Shown piece after piece: positions 8,968-22,710 of a DNA stretch of 64,000 bases. The notes beneath the pieces are model-generated. The model was not told the origin of the DNA and did no database searches. It worked only from the letters and a program-made list of their open reading frames with translations. Positions within the stretch are counted from its first letter, which is position 1. Every line of letters begins with the position of its first letter. The DNA comes from Alphaproteobacteria bacterium (GTDB lineage Bacteria; Pseudomonadota; Alphaproteobacteria; Micropepsales; Micropepsaceae): NCBI GenBank assembly GCA_013389115.1, contig JACADY010000014.1, positions 1-64,000 of the forward strand, given 5' to 3'. The translations under genes were made by a program, and so were the position numbers.

Positions 8968-9827
8968 CGAGGCTGCAAGAACATGACAAGCTGATGCAGG
9001 TCATCCAAGGAATGCTCATAGGAGTGAAGGCGCCAGCCCTCGGCGATCTCCTCGAGGAAGGGGAACGTCATCGAGGTATCGCCATAGGTGATGTCGCCAT
9101 CGATGGGCGGGCGATTATGCGGCTTGAAAGCGAAGCCCTTCTCGCGGTGGTCGCGCTGAAAAGGGGTCGCATCGAAATCGCCATTTCGGGCGGCATAGGC
9201 CCAGTATTCAACGGGGCGAATGGTCAGCGCCAGCAGACCGTCCTTGTGCATCACTTGGCGCAGCGCGCCCAGCGCCGCGCGCGAGGCCCGCAAAGAGGTG
9301 TGCGTGAACACGGAAAAGGCGTAGGCAAGATCGATCGATGCAGGCTCATAGGGAAGCGATTGCGGCAGATATTCCGTGACGTCGAGCTTTACGGGTATCG
9401 CGGCTTCCTCACACAGCCTGATGGACTCCGTCCACGGGTCACAGCCGAAAAGGCGACCCGGATCGCCAAAATAGAGCATCGTGCGCAACAGGCGGCCATA
9501 GCCGCAGCCATAATCGAGAATGCGCTTGCCCGAGAGACTCTCGCCAGTCACTTCAGCGTATTTGTTGGCGAGGATGCGCGTGAAATTGAGACTCTGACGC
9601 AGAAGGACATAGCCGCTCGCCCCGGTCCAATTCTCCTGGACCTGTGGCGAGGCCATCCGGGGGAGAACCTTTGACAGGTTTGGATAGGCGCCGTTCGGCA
9701 TTTCAAGCATGACAACGCCGAAATCATCGAGCGCGAGCTTCCTCAAGGCGGTGAGCGCCGCACCGATACCGCCCGAAGCGGCGGCGCGCTCGGCCTCGGC
9801 GAGGATCGGTTTCATATGTTCGAGCAT
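8964..9827 (-). CDS. Class I SAM-dependent methyltransferase
   Basis: 287 residues. SAM motif I is GKRILDYGCGYGRLLRTM, followed by an acidic strand (LFGCDPW) and a later motif PASIDLAYAFSVFTH typical of Methyltransf_11/25 enzymes. I chose the ATG at 9825-9827 because the longer frame runs back into the acyltransferase gene with a non-conserved leader. An ATG 12 bases further in is possible. It is sandwiched between an acyltransferase and a GT-C enzyme in one operon, so a sugar or glycolipid O-methyl group is the likely product. Substrate unproven. Confidence 0.78.
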   Translation of the reverse strand: MLEHMKPILAEAERAAASGGIGAALTALRKLALDDFGVVMLEMPNGAYPNLSKVLPRMASPQVQENWTGASGYVLLRQSLNFTRILANKYAEVTGESLSGKRILDYGCGYGRLLRTMLYFGDPGRLFGCDPWTESIRLCEEAAIPVKLDVTEYLPQSLPYEPASIDLAYAFSVFTHTSLRASRAALGALRQVMHKDGLLALTIRPVEYWAYAARNGDFDATPFQRDHREKGFAFKPHNRPPIDGDITYGDTSMTFPFLEEIAEGWRLHSYEHSLDDLHQLVMFLQPR

Positions 9828-9867
9828 CGTTTCAGGTCCTCGATTCTGGCCGTGCCATCTTCCTCGT

Positions 9868-11004
9868 CTATAGCGGATTCTGTGTCCTTGGCGATACGCG
9901 CCATGGCCACACTGGCATGAAGTCGGCGAGGCGTGCCTTTTCGTTGCGCGCAAGGGCGTGGCCATAGCGGAAGAACGGGCTCTCGATCACAGTGTGCACC
10001 ATCCAGGCGATCAGCGTGACGACCGCCAACACCAGTCCTGCATAGAGCAGGAAGGCAAGCTCGACATTGGGGATCGCTTCGCTCAGGAATGCCTGTGCCG
10101 GCTTCAGTTCCAGCGCAAAGATGGGATGGATCAGATAGATGCCATAGCTGGCATCGCCCCAAAGCTTGGTGAGCGGATTATAGAGAATCGTGCGCGGACC
10201 GGAAAAGGCCAGCGTGAGCGCGCCGAGGGCAACCGCCTTGAAAATGACGACCTCTCCCAGAACCGCCGTCATCGGAACATAGTGATGCGCGGTCCACCAG
10301 GCGAGCAGCGCCACGGCGGCAACCGCGGCGCCAAGGCGAAGCCGGCCCAACCATTCCACCGGCGTGCGCAGCATCAGCACGCACAGGAGTGTACCAACGC
10401 AGAAAACGGCGAATTGCCGCGCAAAGCCCATATACTCGTAGCCCGGCGCGAAATCCGGCTTGATGCGGGCGGGAAAATCGATCGAGGCGGTGATGGCCAG
10501 CGCGGTCAGGATCACCCAGCCCAGGATGTTCAGACGCAGCGTTGCGAGGAGCAGCGGAAAGACCGTGTAGAAGATGACTTCAACGCCGATCGTCCAACCC
10601 GCCCAGACGCGGCTTGCGTGCTCGCCTGGAATGAACCCGAATAACGGCAGGATGTGCCAGGAAAGCGGCCCAGTCTTGAACGGGGCGCCATACTCGAAAT
10701 ACTGATAGATGCCGGAGACCGCGACCATGAAATACCAGAGCGGCGCGATGCGGAAGAAACGCTTGAGCGCATAGGATCTGATCCAGCCCGCCTGCTCGGT
10801 CTGGCCGGCATTCGAAAGCGTCAGCGAAAAACCGCTCAAGATGAAGAAGAGCGTGACGCCCGAGCCGAACTCATTGACGATCTTGAGCGCGCCGATGTCC
10901 GCAACGGGCGCCATATGCGCGGAATGGAAGAACACCACGCTGACCGCCGCCAATCCGCGCAGGACATGGAGACCTTCTGAGTATCTGCCTTGCGTCTCGT
11001 ACAT
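9868..11004 (-). CDS. Acyltransferase 3 family (OafA/NodX-like) membrane protein
   Basis: 378 residues with about ten membrane spans. The N-terminus LHVLRGLAAVSVVFFHS carries the Arg and His signature of acyltransferase-3 proteins, and DASYGIYLIHP is the conserved late motif. These enzymes O-acetylate sugars in LPS, capsule or Nod factors from the cytoplasmic membrane. The start at 11002-11004 (MYETQG) is preferred over a longer frame into the upstream repeat. It is first in the three-gene minus-strand operon with the methyltransferase and the glycosyltransferase. Stop TAG. Confidence 0.85.
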   Translation of the reverse strand: MYETQGRYSEGLHVLRGLAAVSVVFFHSAHMAPVADIGALKIVNEFGSGVTLFFILSGFSLTLSNAGQTEQAGWIRSYALKRFFRIAPLWYFMVAVSGIYQYFEYGAPFKTGPLSWHILPLFGFIPGEHASRVWAGWTIGVEVIFYTVFPLLLATLRLNILGWVILTALAITASIDFPARIKPDFAPGYEYMGFARQFAVFCVGTLLCVLMLRTPVEWLGRLRLGAAVAAVALLAWWTAHHYVPMTAVLGEVVIFKAVALGALTLAFSGPRTILYNPLTKLWGDASYGIYLIHPIFALELKPAQAFLSEAIPNVELAFLLYAGLVLAVVTLIAWMVHTVIESPFFRYGHALARNEKARLADFMPVWPWRVSPRTQNPL

Positions 11005-11077
11005 GCCCCGTGCCCCGCGATTCAAAAAATGGCCCGATCGCGGGCGCACAATCCGCCGGGCGATCGAATCTGTTTCA

Positions 11078-11204
11078 TTAGAGCATTTCCCGATCACATA
11101 GAATCGGGAAATGCTCGCAAGTCTTTATCGGTCGCGCTTCTTTACGGCGAACCGGTACCCATCCCCGCCTTCGCGGGGATATGCTTCGCCGAGAAGCGCT
11201 CTAA
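11078..11204. repeat. Palindromic MITE-like intergenic repeat
   Basis: Bounded by TTAGAGC at the left and GCTCTAA at the right. It starts with a perfect 14-bp stem (11081-11094 GAGCATTTCCCGAT with 11103-11116) around an 8-base loop. Further in is CGCTTCTTTACGG, then GAACCGGT and a second hairpin (ATCCCCG/CGGGGAT) around a CCTTCG-type loop. This layout, palindrome plus GAACCGGT segment plus inverted end, resembles repeats scattered through many alphaproteobacterial genomes. A related, shorter copy is at 37541-37640. The first stem could also act as a bidirectional terminator. Confidence 0.7.
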
Positions 11205-11246
11205 CATTCGATAACAGGGTGCGCGCAGCCCGCACAATGGGCGGCA

Positions 11247-12582
11247 TCAGACCCACAGTGCATTCACCGAGGCGATCGTGATGCCCATATTGCCGCCATA
11301 GTCCTGTTCGCGAATGAAAATGAGGTTCGAATTGGAGATCGGCGAGAGCTGCGAGCATGGAATGGCATATTGAGACGTGTTGGCGATGCCGCCCGAGAAT
11401 GTGCGCACACCAAAGAACGTGCCGGACATGCCCGAATCGGAGACATCGATGCCGGCCTCGCCGCCGTTTCCCACGATGGCAATCTTGAGGATGGCGCCTG
11501 CCTGAGGAAACACAGTCCCGAAAACGGCCTGCAACATTGGGCTGATGTCGAGCGCGATCACGCGGCCTGGGGTTATCGTCTCGGGATCCCCCACCTGGAT
11601 GGTCTCGCCCGCCGCCCAGGTTGCGATATGCGCAGCGCTCGTCACCTCCAATTGACTGGCGGCCGGCGCCTTTTCACCCATGCGGACTGCGCGGGGGATT
11701 TCGAGGTGTTCCAGATGCGCAGGCGCGAGACATTCTCCATCATGGCGTTGTTGAAGAACTGGTCCGAGACCGCGCTTGCCAGCGTGAGCATGCCGCCCGA
11801 CAGGCCTGCGATCGTGGCCATGCGCGGGCACTGGTCACGCGTGACATCGATGCGATAGATCGAGACCACACCGTCGCCCCCGGTACGGGAAGGATCGAGC
11901 GGATCGCAAAGCCGGTTTCCGGGTGCTTCAGCCCGGAGGGAAAGGATGCCTTCCCATCCGCCTTGGCAAATCTGGCCGCCTCGCGCCAATCGGCGCCGTT
12001 CGCGCTCACCTTGAGCGAGAAATCATCGTCGCCATTCAGCCCAAATTCCGCCCGCCCCGACCAGGCCGTCTGAAAGACAACGCTGGCCGTCTTTTCCTCC
12101 GCGCTCTTGTTGATCATCTGCCTTGCATCGCCTGAGCCCGGCGTCACATCGTCGTGCGAGAGCAGCGCCGCATCGGACTTGACGGCCAGACGGTTCGTGT
12201 CGCTGGCCGTCGTGTTGAGTCCCAGCCTTTCTTGCGTCTCACCCAACACTGCCCAATCGAGACCGCCAAAAATCCGCAACGCAGCTTCGTCCTCGATGAA
12301 GGCACGCCAGCCCTTTGCCGGGACAATCTCGACCCAGGCGCCGTCCTGATAGGCCGCCAGCGCGCCCTCTGCCATCGCCGACCAGGCGGATCCCGATTTT
12401 CCAGCCGGCAGGATGTAGATCGCGCCCGCCGAGGGAGAGGCGGGCTCTTCCGCAGTGGTCGCCGAAACGGCACTTAACTGCACGAGTGCATCGAGGCGGC
12501 GAAAACTCTCGTTCACCGTCACGTGCTTTTGCGCCTGTTGTGCCTGCACAAGCTCGAGGCCAAGGCGGGGAGTGGTTTCCAT
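11247..12582 (-). pseudogene. DUF2793 domain protein, two frameshifts
   Basis: Starts METTPRLGLELVQAQQAQKH, the hallmark of DUF2793 proteins found near phage-tail-like and surface loci in alphaproteobacteria. The frame is lost at the C-run 11877-11881 (plus strand), continues in another frame as VVSIYRIDVTRDQCPRMATI, and is lost again at the T-run 11671-11674. It ends in a third frame with ISNSNLIFIREQDYGGNMG and stops at 11247. Joined, the product would be about 444 residues. Both shifts sit in short homopolymers, so either decay or sequence error may be responsible. Function of the family is not known. Confidence 0.75.
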
Positions 12583-12660
12583 CGTTCATCCCTTCGGTCG
12601 TTACTCGAAAGGGATGTTACGGCGGCGGCGATGGGCGGGGGATAAGTCCTTTAGGGCGGT

Positions 12661-13872
12661 TCAAACGTTGCCGATGGCGATCGCGGTCAGATCGTCGTCG
12701 AGGCTGCCCTCGCGCCCCTTGAGCGGCGCGATCAACCCGGCAAGGCGATCCTCCATCGAGCCTTTCATATCAATGCCTTGCGCGACAGCGAGGACCCCTT
12801 CCTCGCCGAGGCGGCCGCGCGGCAGCTCGGCTTCGGTGAGCGCGTCGCTGTAAAGAAAAAGGAGGCTGCCTTTGGGAAAGGGCGCCTCGCTTGTGGGATA
12901 GACCGTGCCCGCGACAACGCCCAAGGGCACGCCAGCGCTCGCCAGCGGCGTCCATCCACCGGCCGGATCCCGCAGCAATGGCGGCGGGCTGCCCGCGGCC
13001 GCCCATCGCATCCGACCGGCCTCGGGATAGAGGTAGAAGCAGGACATCGTGGCGAACTGGCCAAGCGGCAAAAGCTGTTTCAGGCGCGCATTCAAGGCGC
13101 CCAGAAACTCGCCCGGCGATGCGGGAACCTGCTCCATGCCCTGAATGAGCGTGTGCAGGCGGAACGTATTCAAGGCAGCAAGAATGCCGTGACCCGTGAA
13201 GTCCACGATGAACACGCCGACGCAATCCGGACCGATCTTCATGACGCCCCAGAAATCGCCGCCCATCTCGGTCGAGCTGATAAAACGCGACGCAATGTCG
13301 ATGCCGTGATCGCGTTTCAGCGCCGCGAGAAGATCGCCGGCGGGAAGCAGTTCAAGCTGCATCTTGTTGGCGGCGATCAACTCGCTGCGGACGCGCTGGC
13401 GCCATTCTGTCAGGCTCTTGATGAGCAGGCGGCGCTCGACATGCGTGCTGACCCGCGAGATCAGCTCCGGTCCATTGATCGGCTTGGTGACGAGGTCCGT
13501 CGCCCCGGCTTCGAAGATCTCGATGCGGTCCTTGGCGGAGGAGAGACCCGTTTGCACCAGGACCGGCAAATCGGCATAGCTGGGGTCGCTCTTCAGCATC
13601 CGCGTCAGCTCCAGCCCGGATAGATTCGGCATCATGATGTCGAGGATCAGCAGAACGGGCGTTTTTGCCGCGATCGCTTCGAGGGCCTGCTCGCCATCAA
13701 GGGCAAAGGTGAGATTGTGGTAGCCTGCCTGCCTCAGAAAGGCGCCGATGAGCTTGAGATTGATCTCCTGGTCATCAGCGATGACGATGGGGGCCGCAAG
13801 AATCTCCGGACTGAGCGCCCTTTGCGGGGGCTTATCCACCGTGCTTTCCACATCTTTCGCCGGTGAGCTCAT
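12661..13872 (-). CDS. Response regulator with PP2C/SpoIIE phosphatase output (RsbU-like)
   Basis: 403 residues. The N-terminal receiver domain (about 30-150) has ADDQEIN, the phosphorylated Asp in LILDIMMPNLSG and the Lys in LVTKPI. The C-terminal SpoIIE-type PP2C domain (about 200-400) has STEMGGDFWG, VDFTGHG and SDALTEAE with metal-binding Asp residues. Such proteins dephosphorylate a STAS anti-anti-sigma factor when their receiver is phosphorylated. The STAS and anti-sigma-like kinase genes precede it in the same operon, with a four-base overlap (13869-13872). A histidine kinase and Hpt protein diverge from this operon and may feed the receiver. Confidence 0.9.
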   Translation of the reverse strand: MSSPAKDVESTVDKPPQRALSPEILAAPIVIADDQEINLKLIGAFLRQAGYHNLTFALDGEQALEAIAAKTPVLLILDIMMPNLSGLELTRMLKSDPSYADLPVLVQTGLSSAKDRIEIFEAGATDLVTKPINGPELISRVSTHVERRLLIKSLTEWRQRVRSELIAANKMQLELLPAGDLLAALKRDHGIDIASRFISSTEMGGDFWGVMKIGPDCVGVFIVDFTGHGILAALNTFRLHTLIQGMEQVPASPGEFLGALNARLKQLLPLGQFATMSCFYLYPEAGRMRWAAAGSPPPLLRDPAGGWTPLASAGVPLGVVAGTVYPTSEAPFPKGSLLFLYSDALTEAELPRGRLGEEGVLAVAQGIDMKGSMEDRLAGLIAPLKGREGSLDDDLTAIAIGNV

Positions 13873-14501
13873 CGCGCGATCCTCATCTCGATGAGGCGCC
13901 CGCCTTCCTTGAACGAAACGGCCGCAGCGAGAGCTTGAATGATCGCAAGCCCGCGCCCGCTTGCCCGGCTTTCATCGGGAAGGGCGCGCGGCTTGGCGCT
14001 ATAGCCCGTTCCGTCGTCCCTGACGGAGAGGTCGATGAACCGGCTGGTCCAGGTCGCGCCGATGACAAGCGGTTTGTTTGAGAACTGGGGCAGCTTCAAT
14101 CGATGGTCGATGAGGGACTGAAAACGGTCCAACATGCCAAAGCCCTGGCGCGCCTCGCTGTTCAGGCCGAGATTGCCATGCAGGATGGCATTCATCAGCG
14201 CTTCGTGGAGCACCGTTTCCATGATGAGGGCCGTTTCGTCCCCGATGTCGCAGCGGCGTTTCAGCGCCACCGCAATCTCGCGCGCCAAAGGCCGGCGATA
14301 GGCCGTGCTCGTTCGGACAACGATGCACAAAGCCGCCCCGCTTGCCGCGAGACCCCGCGCGAAAAGGCCCGCTTCGATGATGCTGGAGACCGACAATTCG
14401 ACAAGCGCCGCGAGTTCTGGCGTGTGCTCTGGGTCCCACGTGATACTTGACCCGGAGGCCCCAGGCGCTTGAGCGGCCTGCGATCGTCCCGGGCCGGGCA
14501 T
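13869..14501 (-). CDS. Anti-sigma regulatory ATP-binding protein (RsbW-like HATPase)
   Basis: 210 residues. A GHKL-type ATPase fold occupies about 75-210 with the N-box HEALMNAILHGN, the G1-type motif VRDDGTGY and the G2-type motif GRGLAIIQAL. Members phosphorylate a STAS partner on serine and bind a sigma factor or other target. It starts 3 bases after the STAS stop and overlaps the PP2C gene by four bases, so the three are translationally linked. No sigma-factor gene is adjacent, so the target of this switch is not visible in the window. Confidence 0.85.
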   Translation of the reverse strand: MPGPGRSQAAQAPGASGSSITWDPEHTPELAALVELSVSSIIEAGLFARGLAASGAALCIVVRTSTAYRRPLAREIAVALKRRCDIGDETALIMETVLHEALMNAILHGNLGLNSEARQGFGMLDRFQSLIDHRLKLPQFSNKPLVIGATWTSRFIDLSVRDDGTGYSAKPRALPDESRASGRGLAIIQALAAAVSFKEGGRLIEMRIAR

Positions 14502-14504
14502 CTG

Positions 14505-14810
14505 TCAGGATTGGAGTCTGAAGAGCGTTTCGAACCTGGAAATCTCAAGCATGCGCTTGACCTGGCTCTGGGCGTTGGAGAGCACGACCTCTTGCTGATT
14601 GCGCATGGCTTCCTCGCGCAGCAGCAACAGCATGCCAAGCCCGGCCGAATCGATGAAATCCAGATTCAGAAGATCGAGCACGAGCTGTTTCCGCTTGCTG
14701 GCGATCATCCGGCTTGCTGCCTGTCTGAATGCCAAATTCTCGGAAAAGACAAGCTGACCACTCAGCGCGGCCCGAGAGCTATCGTCTTGAATCTCTATGC
14801 CCAGCATCAT
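14505..14810 (-). CDS. STAS domain anti-anti-sigma factor (RsbV-like)
   Basis: 101 residues, a single STAS domain. The conserved DFIDSAGLGMLLLL near residues 50-63 holds the serine that RsbW-type kinases phosphorylate. Two adjacent ATG codons (14810 and 14807) follow GAGGTGA, a plausible ribosome-binding site. It is the first gene of the three-gene partner-switching operon. Its upstream side is an unusually AT-rich spacer shared with the divergent hybrid kinase. Confidence 0.88.
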   Translation of the reverse strand: MMLGIEIQDDSSRAALSGQLVFSENLAFRQAASRMIASKRKQLVLDLLNLDFIDSAGLGMLLLLREEAMRNQQEVVLSNAQSQVKRMLEISRFETLFRLQS

Positions 14811-15193
14811 TCACCTCTTGCTACGCCCTCAAACACGTGACGCGAAAACAAAGGACTTGCCCTCTGCCAATTTTACGCCTCACCCGACAACTTCGACGTC
14901 ACTCGACGCGCGCCACATCCTTAATTTATCACTTCCAAGGTATTACCTCTTCTTCATTTTATTGCTACAATATAACCCAATGCATCTTTCACTTGTTGTT
15001 TTTTCTTTACACTATTTAGGCGATTAACGCCTCTTTCTTTCATAATTGGCACTGAAATTATGCGCACAGTATTTATGCAAAGTAAAAATCCTCCCGCTTG
15101 CTTGCGATATCGTTACTTTCTCGGCTCTTGGCGCTGGTTATGTTTCCATATGTATGCTTTTCAATTGATTAATCGTCGCGCGACCGTTAACGC
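14811..15193. other. AT-rich divergent intergenic region
   Basis: About 380 bases between the STAS operon (-) and the hybrid kinase (+), clearly richer in A and T than its surroundings, with runs such as TTGTTGTTTTTTCTTTACAC. A small stem GGCG-ATTAA-CGCC followed by a pyrimidine stretch lies near 15019-15045. It presumably holds both divergent promoters. I see no gene in it and no recognisable EcfG-type (GGAAC/CGTT) promoter. Confidence 0.5.
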
Positions 15194-19728
<4,535 letters not shown>

Positions 19729-19733
19729 CGCCC

Positions 19734-20159
19734 ATGCCCACACCCTCAACCCGGGCAGTCACGCCCGCCAGCCCTCCGCACGAACAGGACTTAAGCGATG
19801 TGCTGCAGGCGCTGGAGGCCGAATTTCTTCAAACCGCGCTGCGCTCACTTGATGAGGTCGACGCCGCCTTCAAGGTTGGCGCGCTTTCGCCCGATAACCG
19901 GGAAGACTGGAAGCGGCTGCATGAAGTGCTGCACAATCTCAAAGGGCAAGGTGCGACTTTTGGATTCCCGCTCGTCAGTGAGCTTGCGGAATACGCCTGT
20001 GAGTTCATGCGCAAGCAGGAAACGGGGTCCAGCGATGACCTTGCGCTCATCGACGCTGTGGGGCGTGGGTTGAGACTGATCCTCACGCATGGCATGCGCG
20101 GCGATACGGATGAGCGCGGGCGCGCGCTCATTCAACGCTTTGCGCGAAGCCTTGCGTGA
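19734..20159 (+). CDS. Hpt (histidine phosphotransfer) domain protein
   Basis: 141 residues, all alpha-helical in character. The phosphotransfer motif is LHNLKGQGATFGF with His67 as the likely phosphorylated residue, and a helical region of the right size flanks it. It starts 5 bases after the hybrid kinase stop, so the two are co-expressed and form a kinase-REC-Hpt relay. The natural receivers are the response-regulator/PP2C protein across the divergent promoter or a regulator elsewhere; this is inference from position. Confidence 0.82.
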   Translation: MPTPSTRAVTPASPPHEQDLSDVLQALEAEFLQTALRSLDEVDAAFKVGALSPDNREDWKRLHEVLHNLKGQGATFGFPLVSELAEYACEFMRKQETGSSDDLALIDAVGRGLRLILTHGMRGDTDERGRALIQRFARSLA

Positions 20160-20206
20160 TCCGCGCATGGCGGGACCTATTGCCCTTCGAAATTACGGGG
20201 CCGTAC

Positions 20207-20917
20207 TCACCGATTGAGGCTCGCGATGGCGGAAGGCGCCTGCAACGCGGCCAGCAGCGCTTCGGCCTCTGCGAGGTCGCTTTCCGCGTTGATGTTGAAG
20301 AAGGGATCGAAGGGGATCGCGCACCAGGTGGCGGCCGCAAAACCCATGCGCGAGGCAAGCCCAATCAGCGATGATCGCGTGCCTTGCTTGAAATCCTCTG
20401 GGTTGAGGCCGATATCGGTGCGCCATAGGCCGCAGGCGGGGTGCAGGCGACCCGCGCTTTGGGGAAGCGCCACGGGCTTTTGCGAGCGGACCGAAGCCGC
20501 CCTCAGTCGTGCACTGAGATCACCTGGCAGAAAGGGCGTGTCGCAAGGCAGCGTGAGCAGATATCGCGCGCCCTGCCCGCGCGCCCAGGCGAGGCCCGCC
20601 GCCAGCGCAGCCAATGGCCCTTGAATGGCATCGGCGTCCCGCACGCGCTCCAGTTCCGGTGCGCTGCCTTCCCAGGTGTCGTCGCGCACACTGATCGCCA
20701 GGGGATCGCCCTGCATCCGCGCCGCCTCTCGCACCCAATCCAGCAAGGGCCGCTCGTTCAGCAGGCGCATCGGCTTGGCGCCGCCGATCCTTGCCCCCAA
20801 GCCGCCAGCGAGAATGAGCGTCGCGATGCCGCTGCGTGCGTCGTCGTTGGGCAACGTCGCGCGCGCCACGCCCTCGCCTCGTCCCAATGTATTCCGGCCA
20901 TCATCATCGATGGTCAT
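20207..20917 (-). CDS. mobA: Molybdenum cofactor guanylyltransferase (MobA)
   Basis: Attaches GMP to molybdopterin to give the MGD form of the cofactor. 236 residues from the ATG at 20917 (MTIDDDGRN). The GTP-binding motif is LILAGGLGARIGGAKPMRLL and the metal-binding motif is LPCDTPFLP. A late motif FDPFFNINAESDLAEAE fits the family. An upstream in-frame start at 20989 is possible. It stands alone here, converging with the Hpt gene and diverging from a sensor kinase; no other moa or mob genes are present in the window. Confidence 0.88.
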   Translation of the reverse strand: MTIDDDGRNTLGRGEGVARATLPNDDARSGIATLILAGGLGARIGGAKPMRLLNERPLLDWVREAARMQGDPLAISVRDDTWEGSAPELERVRDADAIQGPLAALAAGLAWARGQGARYLLTLPCDTPFLPGDLSARLRAASVRSQKPVALPQSAGRLHPACGLWRTDIGLNPEDFKQGTRSSLIGLASRMGFAAATWCAIPFDPFFNINAESDLAEAEALLAALQAPSAIASLNR

Positions 20918-21149
20918 GTGCGAAACACCTGAAGGTTTGTGCCCGGCCAATGCCGCAAGCGCGGGGGAAAGAACGCGCAGCCTATGCACAGCCAGACCAG
21001 CCGGGCCTGCGCCTTCGTGCCGCCCCCGTTCTTACGCCGCCATACCTTCTGCTTGGGGTCGAATCTTGCCTAATCGGCCTGCGCTCGACAAGCGGCAAAT
21101 CGGGCCTGCGCCGCCCCGCAGATGTGGCGTATCGCCGAGTTTTGAGGCT

Positions 21150-22472
21150 GTGCCCGCAGTGCTTTACGCATCGCTCTACCTTGCCTCGACGCTTCTTCTT
21201 CTCGCCGTCCTCTTTGCGTTCGAGGTGCAGAGCACGCGCGAAACGGCCCGCCAGCGCAATGCGGGGACACTCGCCTGGCTGCAGAAGGAATTCGAGAGCG
21301 GCGGCGTCAATGCGCTGCGCGCTGCGGTTGCGCGCAGCATCGCCCTCCCGGTGCCGACGCGGACCTATTTCCGGCTGGCGAGCCCGGAGGGGCGCGAGCT
21401 CATTTCGACCTTGCCCGCGCCCATTGCCGCAGAAGGCGAGGAAGAGATCAGCTTTGCCACCGAAGACGGCGCGTCCGAGGGCGCCGCGCTCATCCGAACG
21501 ATTGTGCTGGGCGAGGGCTATCGCCTGAGCGCGGGACGCGATGTCAGCCGACTGGTGTGGACACAATGGCTGTTCGCGCGCGCCTCTCTTTTTGCCTTTG
21601 CCGGATCATTGCTGCTTGGCACGCTTGTCGGGGCCGCCATGGGATGGGGGATTTTCCAGCGTATCGGCGCGATGAACCGTCTCATCGAGGACATCACCAA
21701 AGGCGATCTCGGGCAGCGGCTTGCGGTTTCAAGGAGAGGCGATGAACTCGACCAAACGGCCGCCAGCTTCAACCGCATGCTCGATATGGTGCAAAGGCTG
21801 ATGGGCGATCTGAGGCATGTGACAAACAACATTGCCCATGACTTGAGAACCCCGCTGATGCGGCTTGAACGAAAGCTCGAGGAAATCAGCGCCTCGACCG
21901 CGACGGGTTCGCGCGAAGCCGATCTTGCCGACGAGGCACTCGCGGAGGCAAACCAGATCCTCGAGATTTTCAATGCCTTGCTGCGTATCGCTCAGATCGA
22001 AGGCGGCAGCGCTTCAGCGATCTTCGAAACCGTCGATCTCAGCGCGGTCGTGCGCACGATCGAGGACGCCTATCTCCCCCTCGCGGAGGAAGATGGGCGC
22101 CAGCTTTTCGTTGAGACACAATAGGGCGTGCAGGTGCGCGGCGACCGGTCGCTACTGCTGCAATTGCTCGCCAATCTGATCGAGAACGTGTTGAAACACA
22201 CGCCCGTCGGAACGGACATCTCCTTGACGCTCCATGAGGATCACCATGTCGTCTCGCTCAGCATCGGCGATCGCGGACCCGGCATTCCCCTTGACATGCG
22301 CACGCGCGTGTTCGAGCGGTTTTTCCGCCTGGAGAAGAGCCGTACGACGCGCGGCAGCGGACTTGGCCTCAGCCTTGTGTCGGCCATCGCCCGCGCGCAT
22401 GATGCCATGGTCGAGATGACGGACAACGAGCCCGGATTGCGCGTGACCATTCGCTTTCACAACGGTCCTTGA
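21150..22472 (+). pseudogene. Sensor histidine kinase with in-frame TAG between HisKA and HATPase
   Basis: Two membrane spans (about residues 3-23 and 147-170) flank a periplasmic sensor loop. A HAMP segment follows, then HisKA with NIAHDLRTPLMRLERKLEE. The frame stops at TAG 22122-22124, after QLFVETQ, and resumes without any shift as GVQVRGDRSLLLQLLANLIE. The HATPase that follows has IGDRGPGIP and GSGLGLSLV. Without the TAG the kinase would be about 440 residues. GTG 22128 could start the ATPase half alone. The N-terminal GTG 21150 is my choice because no ATG lies before the first span. No cognate response regulator is adjacent. Confidence 0.8.
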
Positions 22473-22710
22473 GCTATGCGGGGCGCAATGGTCGCCCAGG
22501 CATCGTTTCGGCGAGATCACGCTGCCTTCATGACCGCCCGGTGACGCATTTTTCAGCAGCGGGGCGGCGGTTGTCTCATCTTGACAGAAACCCGTCGCCA
22601 AAGGCTTCTCGAAATCCTTGAACAATTGAGCGCACAAGCGTTTGATGGGCGCCGGCCACGCGTTCCATGGCCTTTCGTTTGGGGCCTCAGGCTTAACCCT
22701 CGGTGAAGCG

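Noticed and set aside
7465-8994. Plus-strand open frame of about 509 codons
   Set aside because: Antisense to the GT-C glycosyltransferase; highly charged with no hydrophobic core or motif.
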